A stretch of 64,000 nucleotides of DNA from Alloyangia pacifica (GTDB lineage: Bacteria; Pseudomonadota; Alphaproteobacteria; Rhodobacterales; Rhodobacteraceae). Below are positions 52,964-62,658 of this stretch, one piece after another; position 1 is the stretch's first letter; each line of letters starts with the position of its first letter. Made by a program: the position numbers and the translations under genes. The DNA lies in assembly GCF_003111685.1 (NCBI RefSeq), contig NZ_CP022190.1:1078001-1142000 (forward strand), read 5' to 3'. The notes beneath the pieces are model-generated. The model did not search any database and had not been told where the DNA came from. It worked only from the letters and a program-made list of their open reading frames with translations.

Positions 52964-54577
52964 TCAGCGGGACGTCGCCTCTTCCATCCAGCCGAGGCGC
53001 ATCTCCGGCACCGACTTCAGCAGCATGTCCGTATAGTCGTCGAAAGGCGGCGCCAGCACCTCGGACTTGGCGCCATAGCGGACCAGCCTGCCGAGATGCA
53101 TGACGGCGATCGTGTCGGCAATGGCGCGGACCGTGGCGATGTCATGGGTGATGAAGAGATAGGAAACCTGCTCACGCGCCTGTAGATCGGCGAGCAGCTT
53201 GAGGATGCCTTCGGCCACCAGAGGATCGAGCGCGCTGGTCACCTCGTCGCAGATGATCAACCTCGGCTTGGCCGCCAGCGCGCGGGCGATGCAGACGCGC
53301 TGCTTCTGCCCCCCCGAAAGCTCGGCGGGATAGCGGTCGATGAAGTCCTCACCCAGCTCGATCTGATCGAGCAGTTCGATCACCCTGCGCCGCTGCTCGC
53401 GGCCCCTCATGCCGAAGTAGAAGCGCAGAGGCCGCCCGATGATCGTGCCCACTGTTTGGCGCGGGTTCATCGCGACATCGGCCATCTGGTAGACCATCTG
53501 CAGCTCGCGCAGCTCCTCGCGGGTGCGGCGCCTGCGCTCGGCGGGGAGCACGCGCCGGTCGAAAGTGATCTTGCCCGAGCCGGGCGGCAGCAGACCGGTG
53601 ATCACCCGCGCCAGCGTCGACTTGCCCGAGCCGGACTCGCCGACGACGGCCAGCGTGGTTCCCGGCTGGATCGCCATATTGATGTCGCTGAGCACGTCGC
53701 GATCCATGCCGCGATAGCGTGCGGTGAGCCCCTCGATCTCGAGCACGGGCGGCTGCTCGGTGATCTTCTCCTCGTGGACCTTGGCGGTGACCGAGACCAG
53801 CGCCTTGGTATAGTCCTCCTGCGGCGCGGTGATGATCTGCCTGGCTGTGCCGTATTCTACCGTCTTGCCCTGACGCAGCACCATGATGTCGTCTGCGATC
53901 TGCGCCACAACGGCAAGGTCATGGGTGATGTAGAGCGCCGCGACGCCCTGCTCGCGGATCGCCGTCTTGATCGCCGCCAGAACGCCGAGCTGGGTGGTCA
54001 CGTCGAGCGCGGTCGTCGGCTCGTCGAAGATCACCAGATCGGGCTCGGGACAGAGCGCCATGGCCGTCATCGCGCGCTGCAGCTGCCCGCCGGAGACCTG
54101 ATGCGGATAACGGCCTCCGAAACTTTCCGGCTCGGGCAGGCCAAGCTTGCGGAAGAGCTCTACAGCACGCGCCTCGGCGACGGCGCGGGTGGCCCGGCCA
54201 TGGCTGACGCTGGCTTCGACCACCTGGTCCATCAGGCACTTGGCGGGGTTGAAGGCGGCGGCGGCGGATTGCGCAACATAGGTCACCTCGGCGCCGCGCA
54301 GGCTTCGCAGGGTGCGGCCCGAAGCGCCGCGGATCTCGCGCCCGTTGAGCACGATCTCCCCGCCGGTCAGCTCGATGCCGCCACGGCCGTAGCCCATGGC
54401 CGAAAGGCCGATGGTCGACTTGCCCGCCCCGGACTCACCTATGAGCCCCAGCACCTTGCCCTTTTCGAGCTCGAGGGAGACGCCGTCGACGATGGTGATG
54501 CGCCGTGGCGCCTCTCCCGGGGGCTGCGCTGTCGCCTCGATTTTGAGATTGTCGATGCGCAGAAGCGGGTCAGCCAT
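52964..54577 (-). CDS. peptide/nickel-type ABC transporter ATP-binding protein (DppD-DppF fusion)
   Basis: 537 residues with two complete ATPase domains. The first has Walker A IGESGAGKST and VSGGQLQRA; the second has VGESGSGKST, LSGGQKQRV and ICDEVTSALD. The two Dpp/Opp ATPases are thus fused in one chain. Overlaps the upstream permease gene by eight bases. Last gene of the carnitine-linked operon. Confidence 0.92.
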   Translation of the reverse strand: MADPLLRIDNLKIEATAQPPGEAPRRITIVDGVSLELEKGKVLGLIGESGAGKSTIGLSAMGYGRGGIELTGGEIVLNGREIRGASGRTLRSLRGAEVTYVAQSAAAAFNPAKCLMDQVVEASVSHGRATRAVAEARAVELFRKLGLPEPESFGGRYPHQVSGGQLQRAMTAMALCPEPDLVIFDEPTTALDVTTQLGVLAAIKTAIREQGVAALYITHDLAVVAQIADDIMVLRQGKTVEYGTARQIITAPQEDYTKALVSVTAKVHEEKITEQPPVLEIEGLTARYRGMDRDVLSDINMAIQPGTTLAVVGESGSGKSTLARVITGLLPPGSGKITFDRRVLPAERRRRTREELRELQMVYQMADVAMNPRQTVGTIIGRPLRFYFGMRGREQRRRVIELLDQIELGEDFIDRYPAELSGGQKQRVCIARALAAKPRLIICDEVTSALDPLVAEGILKLLADLQAREQVSYLFITHDIATVRAIADTIAVMHLGRLVRYGAKSEVLAPPFDDYTDMLLKSVPEMRLGWMEEATSR

Positions 54578-55388
54578 TTCGGCCTCCTTTCAGCGAGGAG
54601 GTGCGGTCGAGCACCCAGTCGGCCACGAGGTTGACGCTGATCGCCAGCGCCGCGATCGCCACCGCGGGCAGAAGCGCCGCGGGAATGCCGTAGACGATAC
54701 CGTCCTTGTTCTCCTTCACGATGCCGCCCCAGTCGGCGGCGGGCGGCTGCACTCCGAGTCCGAGGAACGACAGGGTCGACACGAAGAGCACCATGAAGAT
54801 GAAGCGCATGCCCGCCTCGGCGACCAGCGGCGACAGCGCGTTGGGAAGGATCTCGCGGAAGATCGTCCAGGCGCGGCCCTCGCCGCGCAGCTCGGCCGCC
54901 TCGACGTAGTCCATCACCGCGATATCACTGGCAACGGCCCGGGACAGGCGAAAGACGCGGGTCGAGTCGAGCAGCCCCATCACGAGAATGAGCACGGGAA
55001 TGGTGACCGGCATCACCGAGAGGACCACGAGCGCGAAGATCAGCGTCGGGATCGCCATGACCAGATCGACGAAGCGCGACAGCAGCTGGTCGACCCAGCC
55101 TCCGATGACCGCGGCGAACAGCCCGGCGATGGAGCCGGTGACGAAACTGACCACGGTGGCCGCGCTGGCGACGAGGATGGTGGTCTGCCCGCCCCAGATC
55201 AGCCGCGACAGCAGATCGCGCCCGATGTTGTCGGTGCCGAGCAGGAAGGCACCGGAGGCTGGCTCCCAGACGTCGCCGACAACTTCGCTGACGCCGTAGG
55301 GCGCGATGAGCGGTGCGGCGATGGCGCTGAAGAGGAAGAGCGCGGTGATGACAAGCCCGATCAGGGCGGGAATGGGAACACGGCTCAT
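54570..55388 (-). CDS. peptide-type ABC transporter permease (DppC family)
   Basis: 272 residues, with five or six membrane segments and the EAA-like loop DYVEAAELRGEGRAWTIF. The Dpp pattern LLGTDNIGRDLLSRLIWGG is near residue 50. Start ATG 55388 overlaps the DppB-type stop by four bases. The long open frame upstream of it is a shadow. Confidence 0.92.
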   Translation of the reverse strand: MSRVPIPALIGLVITALFLFSAIAAPLIAPYGVSEVVGDVWEPASGAFLLGTDNIGRDLLSRLIWGGQTTILVASAATVVSFVTGSIAGLFAAVIGGWVDQLLSRFVDLVMAIPTLIFALVVLSVMPVTIPVLILVMGLLDSTRVFRLSRAVASDIAVMDYVEAAELRGEGRAWTIFREILPNALSPLVAEAGMRFIFMVLFVSTLSFLGLGVQPPAADWGGIVKENKDGIVYGIPAALLPAVAIAALAISVNLVADWVLDRTSSLKGGRNG

Positions 55389-56344
55389 TTGGGGTGCCTC
55401 AGTCTTGGGTTCGCCAGGATCGACACGATGTCCGCGACCATGTTCAGGACGATGTAGACCGCCGCGAAAATGAGGCCGCAGGCTTGCACCACCGGCACGT
55501 CGCGCTTGGAGACGTGGTCGACGAGGTATTGGCCCATCCCGGGGTAGACGAAGACCACCTCGACCACGACGACGCCGACGACGAGATAGGCCATGTTGAG
55601 CATGACCACGTTGACGATCGGCGCAATGGAGTTCGGGAAGGCGTGGCGCCAGATCACCGCGGAGCGGCGGATCCCCTTTAACTCGGCGGTCTCGATATAG
55701 GCGGATTGCATGACGTTGAGCAGCGCGGCGCGGGTCATGCGCATCATGTGCGCCAGAACCACCATGACCAGCACCGCGACTGGCAGCGAGATGGCGTGCA
55801 GCTTTTCCAGAAGGCTCATGCGGTCGTTGAGCATAGCCACCGAGGGCGCCCATCCGAGCTGCACGGCGACATAGTACATCAAGATGTAGCTCATCATGAA
55901 CTCCGGCACCGAGATCGCCGAGAGCGTCGCGGCCGAGATCAGCTTGTCCGGCCAGCGGCCGCGGTAGAGCACCGAGACCAGACCCAGGATGATCGCCAGC
56001 GGCACCGAGATCAGCGCGGCCCAAGAGGCAAGGAAGAGCGTGTTGCCCAGCCGTTCCGAGATCGCGCCGGCGATGTCGCGGCCATTGCTGAGCGAGGTGC
56101 CGAGATCGCCCTGCAGGATCCCTGCGAGCCACGTGACGTAGCGCTGGGTGGCGGGCACGTTGAGCCCCAGTTCCTCGCGCAGGTTGGCAAGGGATTCCGG
56201 CGTGGCGGTCTGGCCGAGGATCGCCTGCGCGACATCCCCGGGGAGGATTTGCGTGCCGAGGAAGATCATGATCGACACGAGGAATATGAGCAGCAGACCC
56301 AGCGCGATACGCTGGGCCACAAGTTTCGCGATGTAGGCGTTCAT
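55385..56344 (-). CDS. peptide-type ABC transporter permease (DppB family)
   Basis: 319 residues. N-terminal membrane helix followed by FLGTQILPGDVAQAILGQ and the loop AYIETAELKGIRRSAVIW, typical of DppB/OppB. Starts ten bases after the binding-protein stop. Confidence 0.93.
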   Translation of the reverse strand: MNAYIAKLVAQRIALGLLLIFLVSIMIFLGTQILPGDVAQAILGQTATPESLANLREELGLNVPATQRYVTWLAGILQGDLGTSLSNGRDIAGAISERLGNTLFLASWAALISVPLAIILGLVSVLYRGRWPDKLISAATLSAISVPEFMMSYILMYYVAVQLGWAPSVAMLNDRMSLLEKLHAISLPVAVLVMVVLAHMMRMTRAALLNVMQSAYIETAELKGIRRSAVIWRHAFPNSIAPIVNVVMLNMAYLVVGVVVVEVVFVYPGMGQYLVDHVSKRDVPVVQACGLIFAAVYIVLNMVADIVSILANPRLRHPK

Positions 56345-56354
56345 GCGGGCGGCC

Positions 56355-57947
56355 TCAGGCCAGCCAGCACTTGTGCGGCGCCAGCCCGTTCATGAGTTCC
56401 AGAACGCCGCTCTCTTCCCAACCCCGGATCTGGTCGCTCACGCCCTCGATGAAGTCGTTGAACATGGGGCAGATGAGCCCGCCCTCATCGGCCAGGATAT
56501 CGGCCATCTCACGGTAGAGCTGCCTGCGCTTGTCCTGGTCCAGTTCGCCGCGGGCGGCGATCAGCTTGGCATCGAAGTCGGCATTGTCGAAGCGGGTGTC
56601 GTTCCAGTCAGCGGTCGACAGGTAGGCCGTGGCGTACATCTGGTCCTGCACAGGGCGGCCGGACCAGTAGGATGCGCAGAAGGGCTCGACATTCCACACG
56701 TCCGACCAGTAGCCGTCATCGGGCTCGCGGCTGATCTCGAGCGGGATGCCGCAGGCGCGCGCGCTTTCCTGGAACAGCTGCGCCGCGTCGACCGCGCCCG
56801 GGAACGCGCCGTCAGCGGTGCGCAGGATGATCGGGCTGCCGTCGTGACCGGATTTCTCGTAGTATTCCTTGGCCTTCTCGGGATCATACGTGCGCTGCGG
56901 GCGGGTGTCGTCGAACAGCGGGTAGGACGAGTTGATCGGGATATCGTTGCCGACCGTGCCGTAGCCCTGCAGGATCTTGTCGACCATCTCCTCGCGGTTG
57001 ATGGCGTATTTTAGCGCCATGCGCAGGTCGGCATTGTCGAAGGGCGGGGTGTCGCAATGCATGATGAAGACATAGTGCCCGCGACCCGCCACGCTCTTCA
57101 CCTCGAGACCCGGCGCGCGGCCGAGCAGCCCGGCCACCTTCGGCGCGACCTGGTTGATGATGTGCACCTGGCCCGACTGCAGCGCGGCGTTGCGCGCGGT
57201 GCCGTCGTTGATCACGGCAAATTCGACGCCGTCGAAATGGCCGCGGCTGTCGTCCCAATAGTCCGCGAACTTTTCGAAGGTGTAGCGCACGCCCGGCTCG
57301 GCCTCGACCACGCGGTAGGGCCCGGTGCCGATGCCCGCGGCGGGGTTGTCGCGCCCGCCGTTGGGCTGGATCACCAGGTGATAGTCCGACATGAGGTAAG
57401 GCAGGTCGGCGTTGGCATCGGCCAGTTCGACGATGAAGTTACCTTCCTCGACGCGCATGCCGGTGATGCCCTTCATGATGCCGAGCGCACCGGACTGCGA
57501 GTCCTCGTCCGAATGGCGGCGCATGGTTTCCAGCACGTCCTCGGCGGTCAGATCGGAGCCGTCGTGGAATTTGACGCCCTCGCGGATCGCGAAGGTCCAG
57601 GTCTTGGCGTCGGGGCTCGAGCTCACATCCGTCGCGAGACGCATGTCCAGCGAGCCGTCCGGGTTCACGTCGAGCAGGGTCTCACCAAAGGTCCGGGTGA
57701 CGTTGAAGGCCACCTGTGCCAGCGCCATCGCCGGATCGAGAGATTCCGTGCTCTCGCCGCCACCCAGGCCCATTTTCAGGATGCCACCCTTGACCGGCTC
57801 CTGCGCCAGCGCGGCGCTGAACGGGACGCTGCCCCCGATCAAAGCGCCAAGGCCGAGCACGGAGGCTCGGCCCAGCAGAGTGCGGCGCGAAAGTCCCTTG
57901 CGGGCGAAGCGCTGGTAGGTCGATGTCTTGGTCTGGTCGGTCATCAT
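56355..57947 (-). CDS. ABC transporter substrate-binding protein, family 5, with Tat signal
   Basis: About 530 residues. The N-terminus has a twin-arginine signal (LSRRTLLGRAS) followed by a hydrophobic stretch ending AALA, so it is likely exported folded. Family-5 features include TFAIREGVKFHDGSDLTAEDV and GTGPYRVV. Two tandem ATGs (57947, 57944); the second is better spaced from AGGGG. Lies 106 bp downstream of the carnitine dehydrogenase gene. Family 5 usually binds peptides, but here context suggests a carnitine-type ligand. Confidence 0.9.
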   Translation of the reverse strand: MMTDQTKTSTYQRFARKGLSRRTLLGRASVLGLGALIGGSVPFSAALAQEPVKGGILKMGLGGGESTESLDPAMALAQVAFNVTRTFGETLLDVNPDGSLDMRLATDVSSSPDAKTWTFAIREGVKFHDGSDLTAEDVLETMRRHSDEDSQSGALGIMKGITGMRVEEGNFIVELADANADLPYLMSDYHLVIQPNGGRDNPAAGIGTGPYRVVEAEPGVRYTFEKFADYWDDSRGHFDGVEFAVINDGTARNAALQSGQVHIINQVAPKVAGLLGRAPGLEVKSVAGRGHYVFIMHCDTPPFDNADLRMALKYAINREEMVDKILQGYGTVGNDIPINSSYPLFDDTRPQRTYDPEKAKEYYEKSGHDGSPIILRTADGAFPGAVDAAQLFQESARACGIPLEISREPDDGYWSDVWNVEPFCASYWSGRPVQDQMYATAYLSTADWNDTRFDNADFDAKLIAARGELDQDKRRQLYREMADILADEGGLICPMFNDFIEGVSDQIRGWEESGVLELMNGLAPHKCWLA

Positions 57948-58053
57948 GTACCCCTGTTTCTTGCTTTCAGTTTTTATTGCGGACCCGTCTCCGGGAGGGG
58001 GCCCGTCGTTTCCGTTTGGTCGCTTCCTAATACCAATCCCCGGATTTCTCAAC

Positions 58054-59511
58054 TTATCCGCCGGGCGGGCGCTCTCCGACGAAGCGTCCGGCCCCCGTGC
58101 TCTCGATCTGTGCATGCTTTTCCGCCAATTCGGCCAGCGCCTCTGCGACGGGTTGAGCCGGCAGGCTTGAACGCCGCGTGGAGAGATCCGTGTGCAGCAA
58201 TAGCACCTCGATCGTGGCCGCGAGCGCGTCATCCCCGCGCCACAGCCGGTGGAAGAGTTGCATCTTCTTGCCCGTGCCCTGCAGGACCTGCGTGGTGACG
58301 GTGATCCGCTCGCCCGCGCGCACCTCCTCCAAGTAGCGGATGTGGCTCTCGACGGTGAAATAGCTGCGGCCCGCGCTGATATAGTCGGCGCCAGCCCCCA
58401 CCATCTCCATCAGCCGGTCCGTCGCAAGCGAGGCGGCCTCGAGATAGTGGGTCTCATTCATGTGCCCGTTGTAGTCGGTCCAGCAGGCAGGCACCTGCCG
58501 CCGAGCGGTGACCGGCAGGCCGTCCTTGGTGCCGGCTTGCCCGATGTTGGTTTGCCCGAGCGCCGCCTCGTGGCTGGTGACCACGCCCCCCGCCCCGGAA
58601 CCGCTGCGCTTCAGCGCCCGCAGCATGCCGACGATATTGTCGTCGCGCAGCCGCTCGAGCTGGCGGATCGACATGTGCCCGGATTGCGCGTCAGACTGGC
58701 CCGCGATGAGATCGACCAGCTCGGGCGTGAACTCCGGCACGTCCATGAGCTTGGTCCAGGGCCAGGAAAGCGCCGGGCCGAACTGGGCCATGAAGTGCTT
58801 CATCCCCGCCTCGCCTCCGGCGACGCGGTAGGTCTCGAATAGGCCCATCTGCGCCCAGCGGATGCCAAAGGCCATGCGGATGGCCTCGTCGATCTCCTCG
58901 GTGGTCGCCACCCCGTCTTTCACCAGCCACAGGCTCTCGCGCCAGACCGCCTCGAGCAGGCGGTCGGCGATATGGGCGTCGATCTCCTTGCGCAGGACCA
59001 GAGGGAACATGCCGACCGAGCGCAGAATCTCTGTGGCGGGGCCGATGCGCTCGGGCAGGCCGACCAGCTCGACCAGCGGCAGCAGGTAGACCGGGTTGAA
59101 CGGGTGAGCGACGATGGCGCGGGCCCCTGCGGCATTCAGCTCTGAGGGCTTGAAGCCCGAGGTCGAGGAACCGATCACAGCACTTTCCGGCGCCAGCCCC
59201 GAGAGCGCCCCCAGGACCTTGTGCTTGAGGGCGAGCTGTTCGGGCACGCTCTCCTGCACCCAGTCCACCCCGGCGACCGCCTTGGCCATATCGCCGTAGA
59301 AGGTCAGCGCGCCTTCCTCCGGCAGCGCACGGTCGTAAAGCCCGGGCAGGGCGCGGCGGGCGTTGGCAATCACCTCGGAGAGCTTGCGTTCGGCCTCGGG
59401 GTCGGGATCGAAGACGTTCACGTTCCAGCCGTTGAGCAGGAAGCGCGCGGCCCAACCGCCGCCGATGACCCCTCCGCCGACGATGGCGGCGGTCTTCCGA
59501 GCTGGGCTCAT
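58054..59511 (-). CDS. lcdH: carnitine 3-dehydrogenase fused to thioesterase domain
   Basis: 485 residues. Residues 1-320 are a 3-hydroxyacyl-CoA dehydrogenase-like NAD enzyme (IVGGGVIGGGWAARFLLNG; SSTSGF; AHPFNPVYLLPLVE). After about 330 a hotdog thioesterase domain follows (CWTDYNGHMNETHYLEAAS, then YFTVESHIRYLEEV). The first part oxidises L-carnitine to 3-dehydrocarnitine; the second probably hydrolyses betainyl-CoA to glycine betaine. The fusion is known in several alphaproteobacteria; in Pseudomonas the two are separate. Overlaps the upstream cleavage-enzyme gene by four bases. Confidence 0.88.
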   Translation of the reverse strand: MSPARKTAAIVGGGVIGGGWAARFLLNGWNVNVFDPDPEAERKLSEVIANARRALPGLYDRALPEEGALTFYGDMAKAVAGVDWVQESVPEQLALKHKVLGALSGLAPESAVIGSSTSGFKPSELNAAGARAIVAHPFNPVYLLPLVELVGLPERIGPATEILRSVGMFPLVLRKEIDAHIADRLLEAVWRESLWLVKDGVATTEEIDEAIRMAFGIRWAQMGLFETYRVAGGEAGMKHFMAQFGPALSWPWTKLMDVPEFTPELVDLIAGQSDAQSGHMSIRQLERLRDDNIVGMLRALKRSGSGAGGVVTSHEAALGQTNIGQAGTKDGLPVTARRQVPACWTDYNGHMNETHYLEAASLATDRLMEMVGAGADYISAGRSYFTVESHIRYLEEVRAGERITVTTQVLQGTGKKMQLFHRLWRGDDALAATIEVLLLHTDLSTRRSSLPAQPVAEALAELAEKHAQIESTGAGRFVGERPPGG

Positions 59512-60428
59512 GCCATCACCTTCGGCGCGCGCTTCACCAGGCCGAGCCGGGCGCGGACTTCCTCGGGGCCGACCACACGCGCGCCCATGTTCTCGATGAT
59601 CGAGGCCGCGCGCTCCACGAGCTGCGCGTTGGTCGCGAGTTGGCCCTTGCCGAGCCAGAGGTTGTCCTCGAGTCCGACACGGACGTTGCCGCCCGCCAGC
59701 ACCGAGGCCGCGACAAACGGCATCTGGTCCCGACCGAGGCTGAAGGCCGACCAAGTCCACTCCTCGGGCACCGCGTTCACCATGGCCATGAAGGTGTTGA
59801 GATCGTTCGGTGCGCCCCAAGGCACCCCCATGCAGAGCTGCACCAGCGCGGGGCTGGTCAACACGCCCTCGGCGACGAGGTGCTTGGCGAACCACAGATG
59901 ACCGGTGTCGAAGGCCTCGATCTCGGGCTTGACGCCGAGCGCGGTCATCATGCCGCCCATGGCGCGCAGCATGCCCGGCGTGTTGGTCATCACGTAATCG
60001 GCCTCGGCGAAGTTCATGGTGCCGCAGTCGAGGGTGCAGATCTCCGGCAGGCATTGCGCGACGTGCGCCATGCGCTCACTGGCGCCGACCATGTCGGTGC
60101 CGATGGCCTTGACCGGAAAGGGCGCCTCGGTCGAGCCGAAGACGATGTCGCCGCCCATGCCGGCGGTGAGGTTCAGCACCACGTCCACCTCGGCGTCACG
60201 GATGCGCTCGGTGACCTCGCGGTAGAGCGCCGGATCGCGCGCGGGCGCGCCGGTCTCGGGATCGCGCACATGGCAATGCACCACTGCGGCACCGGCCTTC
60301 GCGGCGTCGATCGCGCTGCTGGCGATCTGCTCGGGGCTGCGCGGCACATGCGGCGAGCGGTCCTGCGTGCCGCCAGAGCCGGTCACCGCACAAGTGATGA
60401 AGACCTCTTTGTTCATCGTAAGAGGCAT
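59508..60428 (-). CDS. 3-keto acid cleavage enzyme (BKACE), probable dehydrocarnitine cleavage enzyme
   Basis: 306 residues of the BKACE (DUF849) family with the zinc motif HCHVRDPETG, TAGMGGD, and EAFDTGHLW. Family members condense a 3-keto acid with acetyl-CoA to give acetoacetate and a new CoA ester. With 3-dehydrocarnitine this yields betainyl-CoA, the substrate of the thioesterase domain encoded next. Start ATG 60428 with AGGAG. First gene of the minus-strand operon. Confidence 0.88.
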   Translation of the reverse strand: MPLTMNKEVFITCAVTGSGGTQDRSPHVPRSPEQIASSAIDAAKAGAAVVHCHVRDPETGAPARDPALYREVTERIRDAEVDVVLNLTAGMGGDIVFGSTEAPFPVKAIGTDMVGASERMAHVAQCLPEICTLDCGTMNFAEADYVMTNTPGMLRAMGGMMTALGVKPEIEAFDTGHLWFAKHLVAEGVLTSPALVQLCMGVPWGAPNDLNTFMAMVNAVPEEWTWSAFSLGRDQMPFVAASVLAGGNVRVGLEDNLWLGKGQLATNAQLVERAASIIENMGARVVGPEEVRARLGLVKRAPKVMA

Positions 60429-60562
60429 GAAGAACTCCTGATATTCCTGCGGTGGCAGCCAGGTCATCGCCCTTTCAAAGGGGCGGAACGCCTCGTGATC
60501 GGGCGCACATCCGACTGCCAATCGCGCGAAGAATACCTCGGGACTCCCCGGCAAAATGTACC

Positions 60563-60588
60563 TATTGTGACAAAATATGTTCCCAATA
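60563..60588. promoter_or_regulatory. inverted repeat in the carnitine promoter region
   Basis: TATTG - 16 bases - CAATA, inside an unusually AT-rich stretch between the AraC-type regulator and the operon. Candidate regulator site only. Confidence 0.3.
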
Positions 60589-60599
60589 TGCCTCCTGCG

Positions 60600-61547
60600 A
60601 TGAAAAGCGTCACCCTTCTGCTCTACGACGGCTTCTCCAACATGGTGCTCTCGTGCCTTCTGGAGCCGCTGCGAGCCGTCCGTGACCAGGGTGCGGGCGG
60701 GCTGTCATGGCAGATCGTCACGCCCGATGACGGGCCGGCGCGCAGTTCGAGCGGGTTGAACATCTCTCCCGATGCGGCCATTGCCGACTGCGACCGCTGC
60801 GATTTGCTGATCGTGGTCAGCGGCTACGGCTACCGTGAGCATGCGCGGCCCGAGCGCCTGGCGCCGCTGCGCCGGATGACCCGCGGCGCGCGGGCCATCG
60901 TCGGAGCCGACACCGGCAGTTGGCTGCTGGCCGCGGCGGGCCTGCTCGATGATCAGGGCGCCACCATCCACTGGGCGGTCCTCGCCGAGTTCGCCGAGGC
61001 CTTCCCGCAAATCCAGCCGAGCAATGCGCGTTTCGTGCGCGGGCCGCGGGTCTCGACCTGTGGCGGCGCCTCGACTGCGCTCGAGCTGATGCTTGCGATC
61101 ATTTCCGAGCAGTTCGGCCCGGCGGATGCCTTCCTCGTCTCGACCATGTTCGTGCATGACGCCGAGCGCCAGCAGCGCAGCGGGCGCGGCGCGAACTGGC
61201 TGGTGGGCAAGGGCACCGCGCGGCTTCGCAAGATCGTCAACCTGATGGTCGAGACCATCGAAAACCCCCTGCCCCTCGAGGATCTGGCGCAGCGCGCCGG
61301 GCTGACCCGCCGGACCCTCAACCGCCTCTTCCAGGCGGAACTGGCGATGTCGCCGGGGCGTTACTACCAGCTCATGCGGCTGAGCCACGCCCGCGAGCTG
61401 GCCTCCGGGAGCGACTACGACCTGCGCGAGATCGCCCTGCGCTGCGGCTATTCCAATGCCTCGGCGCTGAGCAAGGCCTTCCGGCTGGCCTTCGGCCACC
61501 CGATCCGCAAGGCGCGCGCGCCCCGTCCGCGTCAGCGCGAGAGCTGA
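60600..61547 (+). CDS. GlxA-type AraC family regulator (CdhR-like)
   Basis: 315 residues. N-terminal DJ-1/PfpI-like (GATase1) domain with LLLYDGFSNMVLSCLLEPLRA, and a C-terminal AraC helix-turn-helix pair (LEDLAQRAGLTRRTLNRLF and REIALRCGYSNASALSKAF). This architecture and position, divergent from carnitine dehydrogenase genes, match CdhR of pseudomonads, a carnitine-dependent activator. An ATG at 60588 is an alternative start; neither has a clear ribosome site. Its 3' end overlaps the converging hydrolase gene by 16 bp. Confidence 0.85.
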   Translation: MKSVTLLLYDGFSNMVLSCLLEPLRAVRDQGAGGLSWQIVTPDDGPARSSSGLNISPDAAIADCDRCDLLIVVSGYGYREHARPERLAPLRRMTRGARAIVGADTGSWLLAAAGLLDDQGATIHWAVLAEFAEAFPQIQPSNARFVRGPRVSTCGGASTALELMLAIISEQFGPADAFLVSTMFVHDAERQQRSGRGANWLVGKGTARLRKIVNLMVETIENPLPLEDLAQRAGLTRRTLNRLFQAELAMSPGRYYQLMRLSHARELASGSDYDLREIALRCGYSNASALSKAFRLAFGHPIRKARAPRPRQRES

Positions 61548-62410
61548 ACCAACGCATACACGATCTGCGAAAAGCTGGTCCGCGCATGATCATTCACATC
61601 GCGCGCGCGCAGCCAGCCATGCACGAGCCCGGCGTGGCTCTGCAGATGCACCTCGGCTCCCGCCTCCCGAGCGGCCCTGGCGTAGCGCAGCGCATCATCG
61701 TACAGCGGATCGCATTCGGCCGGGAACAGCCATGTCGGCGGCAGCGTTGAGAGCGCCCCCTTCGCCGGGACGAGGCGCGGGTCCTCGGGATCGCCGCCAA
61801 GGACCTCGCGGTAGGTGCCAAGATCACGTGTGCTCAGCAGCGGCGCCTCGGCGTGCTGCACAAAGCTGCCAGCCTCGTGCGGGAAGCCGAGACCGGGGTA
61901 GATCAGAACCTGCCCGCGCAGTCCGAGGTCCGCGCGCGTGCCACTGACTGCGGCGCAAAGCGAGGCCCCGGCGCTGTCACCGCAGAGGATCACCGGCCCC
62001 GCCGCGCAGCAGGCCTCGACGACGCTGACCAGATCCTCATGGGCGGCCAGCCCCGGGTGCTCCGGCGCCAGCCGGTAGTCGACCGAGACCACCCGGCAGC
62101 CAGACCGCTGCGCCAGCTCGGCACAGACATCATCGTGGCTCTCGAGCCCGCCCAGCACGAAGCCGCCGCCATGCGCGTAGATCACCGTCACCGGCGACAC
62201 TTCCCCATAGAGCCGCACCGGCACGCCCCTGATGTCACGGTCCGCAACGGCAAGCCCCTCTGGTCGCCCCCGGTGGAAATGCGCCGCCATCCGGTCGTAG
62301 ACCGCGCGCTGCCTCGGCCAGTCGCGGGGGTCCAGTTCCTCCGGGTAGAAGGCGAGGGTCTCATCGACGAAGGCGATGATCTCGGGCGACAGGTAGCTGC
62401 GGTAGTCCAT
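61532..62410 (-). CDS. alpha/beta hydrolase (HSL family)
   Basis: 292 residues with the oxyanion-hole motif YAHGGGFVLGG, the nucleophile elbow GDSAGAS (Ser), an Asp in FPAECDPLYDD, and the catalytic His in SHAGLVHGW. A hormone-sensitive-lipase-type carboxylesterase. Start ATG 62410 behind AGGAAG. Its location beside the carnitine genes suggests a short-chain acylcarnitine esterase, the role played by HocS in Pseudomonas; this is inference. Confidence 0.85.
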   Translation of the reverse strand: MDYRSYLSPEIIAFVDETLAFYPEELDPRDWPRQRAVYDRMAAHFHRGRPEGLAVADRDIRGVPVRLYGEVSPVTVIYAHGGGFVLGGLESHDDVCAELAQRSGCRVVSVDYRLAPEHPGLAAHEDLVSVVEACCAAGPVILCGDSAGASLCAAVSGTRADLGLRGQVLIYPGLGFPHEAGSFVQHAEAPLLSTRDLGTYREVLGGDPEDPRLVPAKGALSTLPPTWLFPAECDPLYDDALRYARAAREAGAEVHLQSHAGLVHGWLRARDVNDHARTSFSQIVYALVQLSR

Positions 62411-62658
62411 GGGGTCTTCCTCTCTCTGGCGGTCTCCCGGCCCGGCGTCCGGGGCGCGCAAGGGCCCTAGCCGATCTTCCGCCCGCTGCAAACCCGCGCG
62501 CGACGCGGCGCCGCAACACCTGCGCGATTGCCGTGCGCCACTCTGGCCTCTGCTTCAGAGGCGTGCGAGGAACCCGGGCTGGTGCCTCGCGCCGGGCGCA
62601 GAGGCCGCGCCGGGCGGGCACCGGGGCACAGACCTAGACAGCAGGAGCAGGTGGGATC

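Noticed and set aside
57057-58298. Open frame of 413 codons on the plus strand
   Set aside because: Antisense to the Tat-exported binding protein; no ribosome site or domain.
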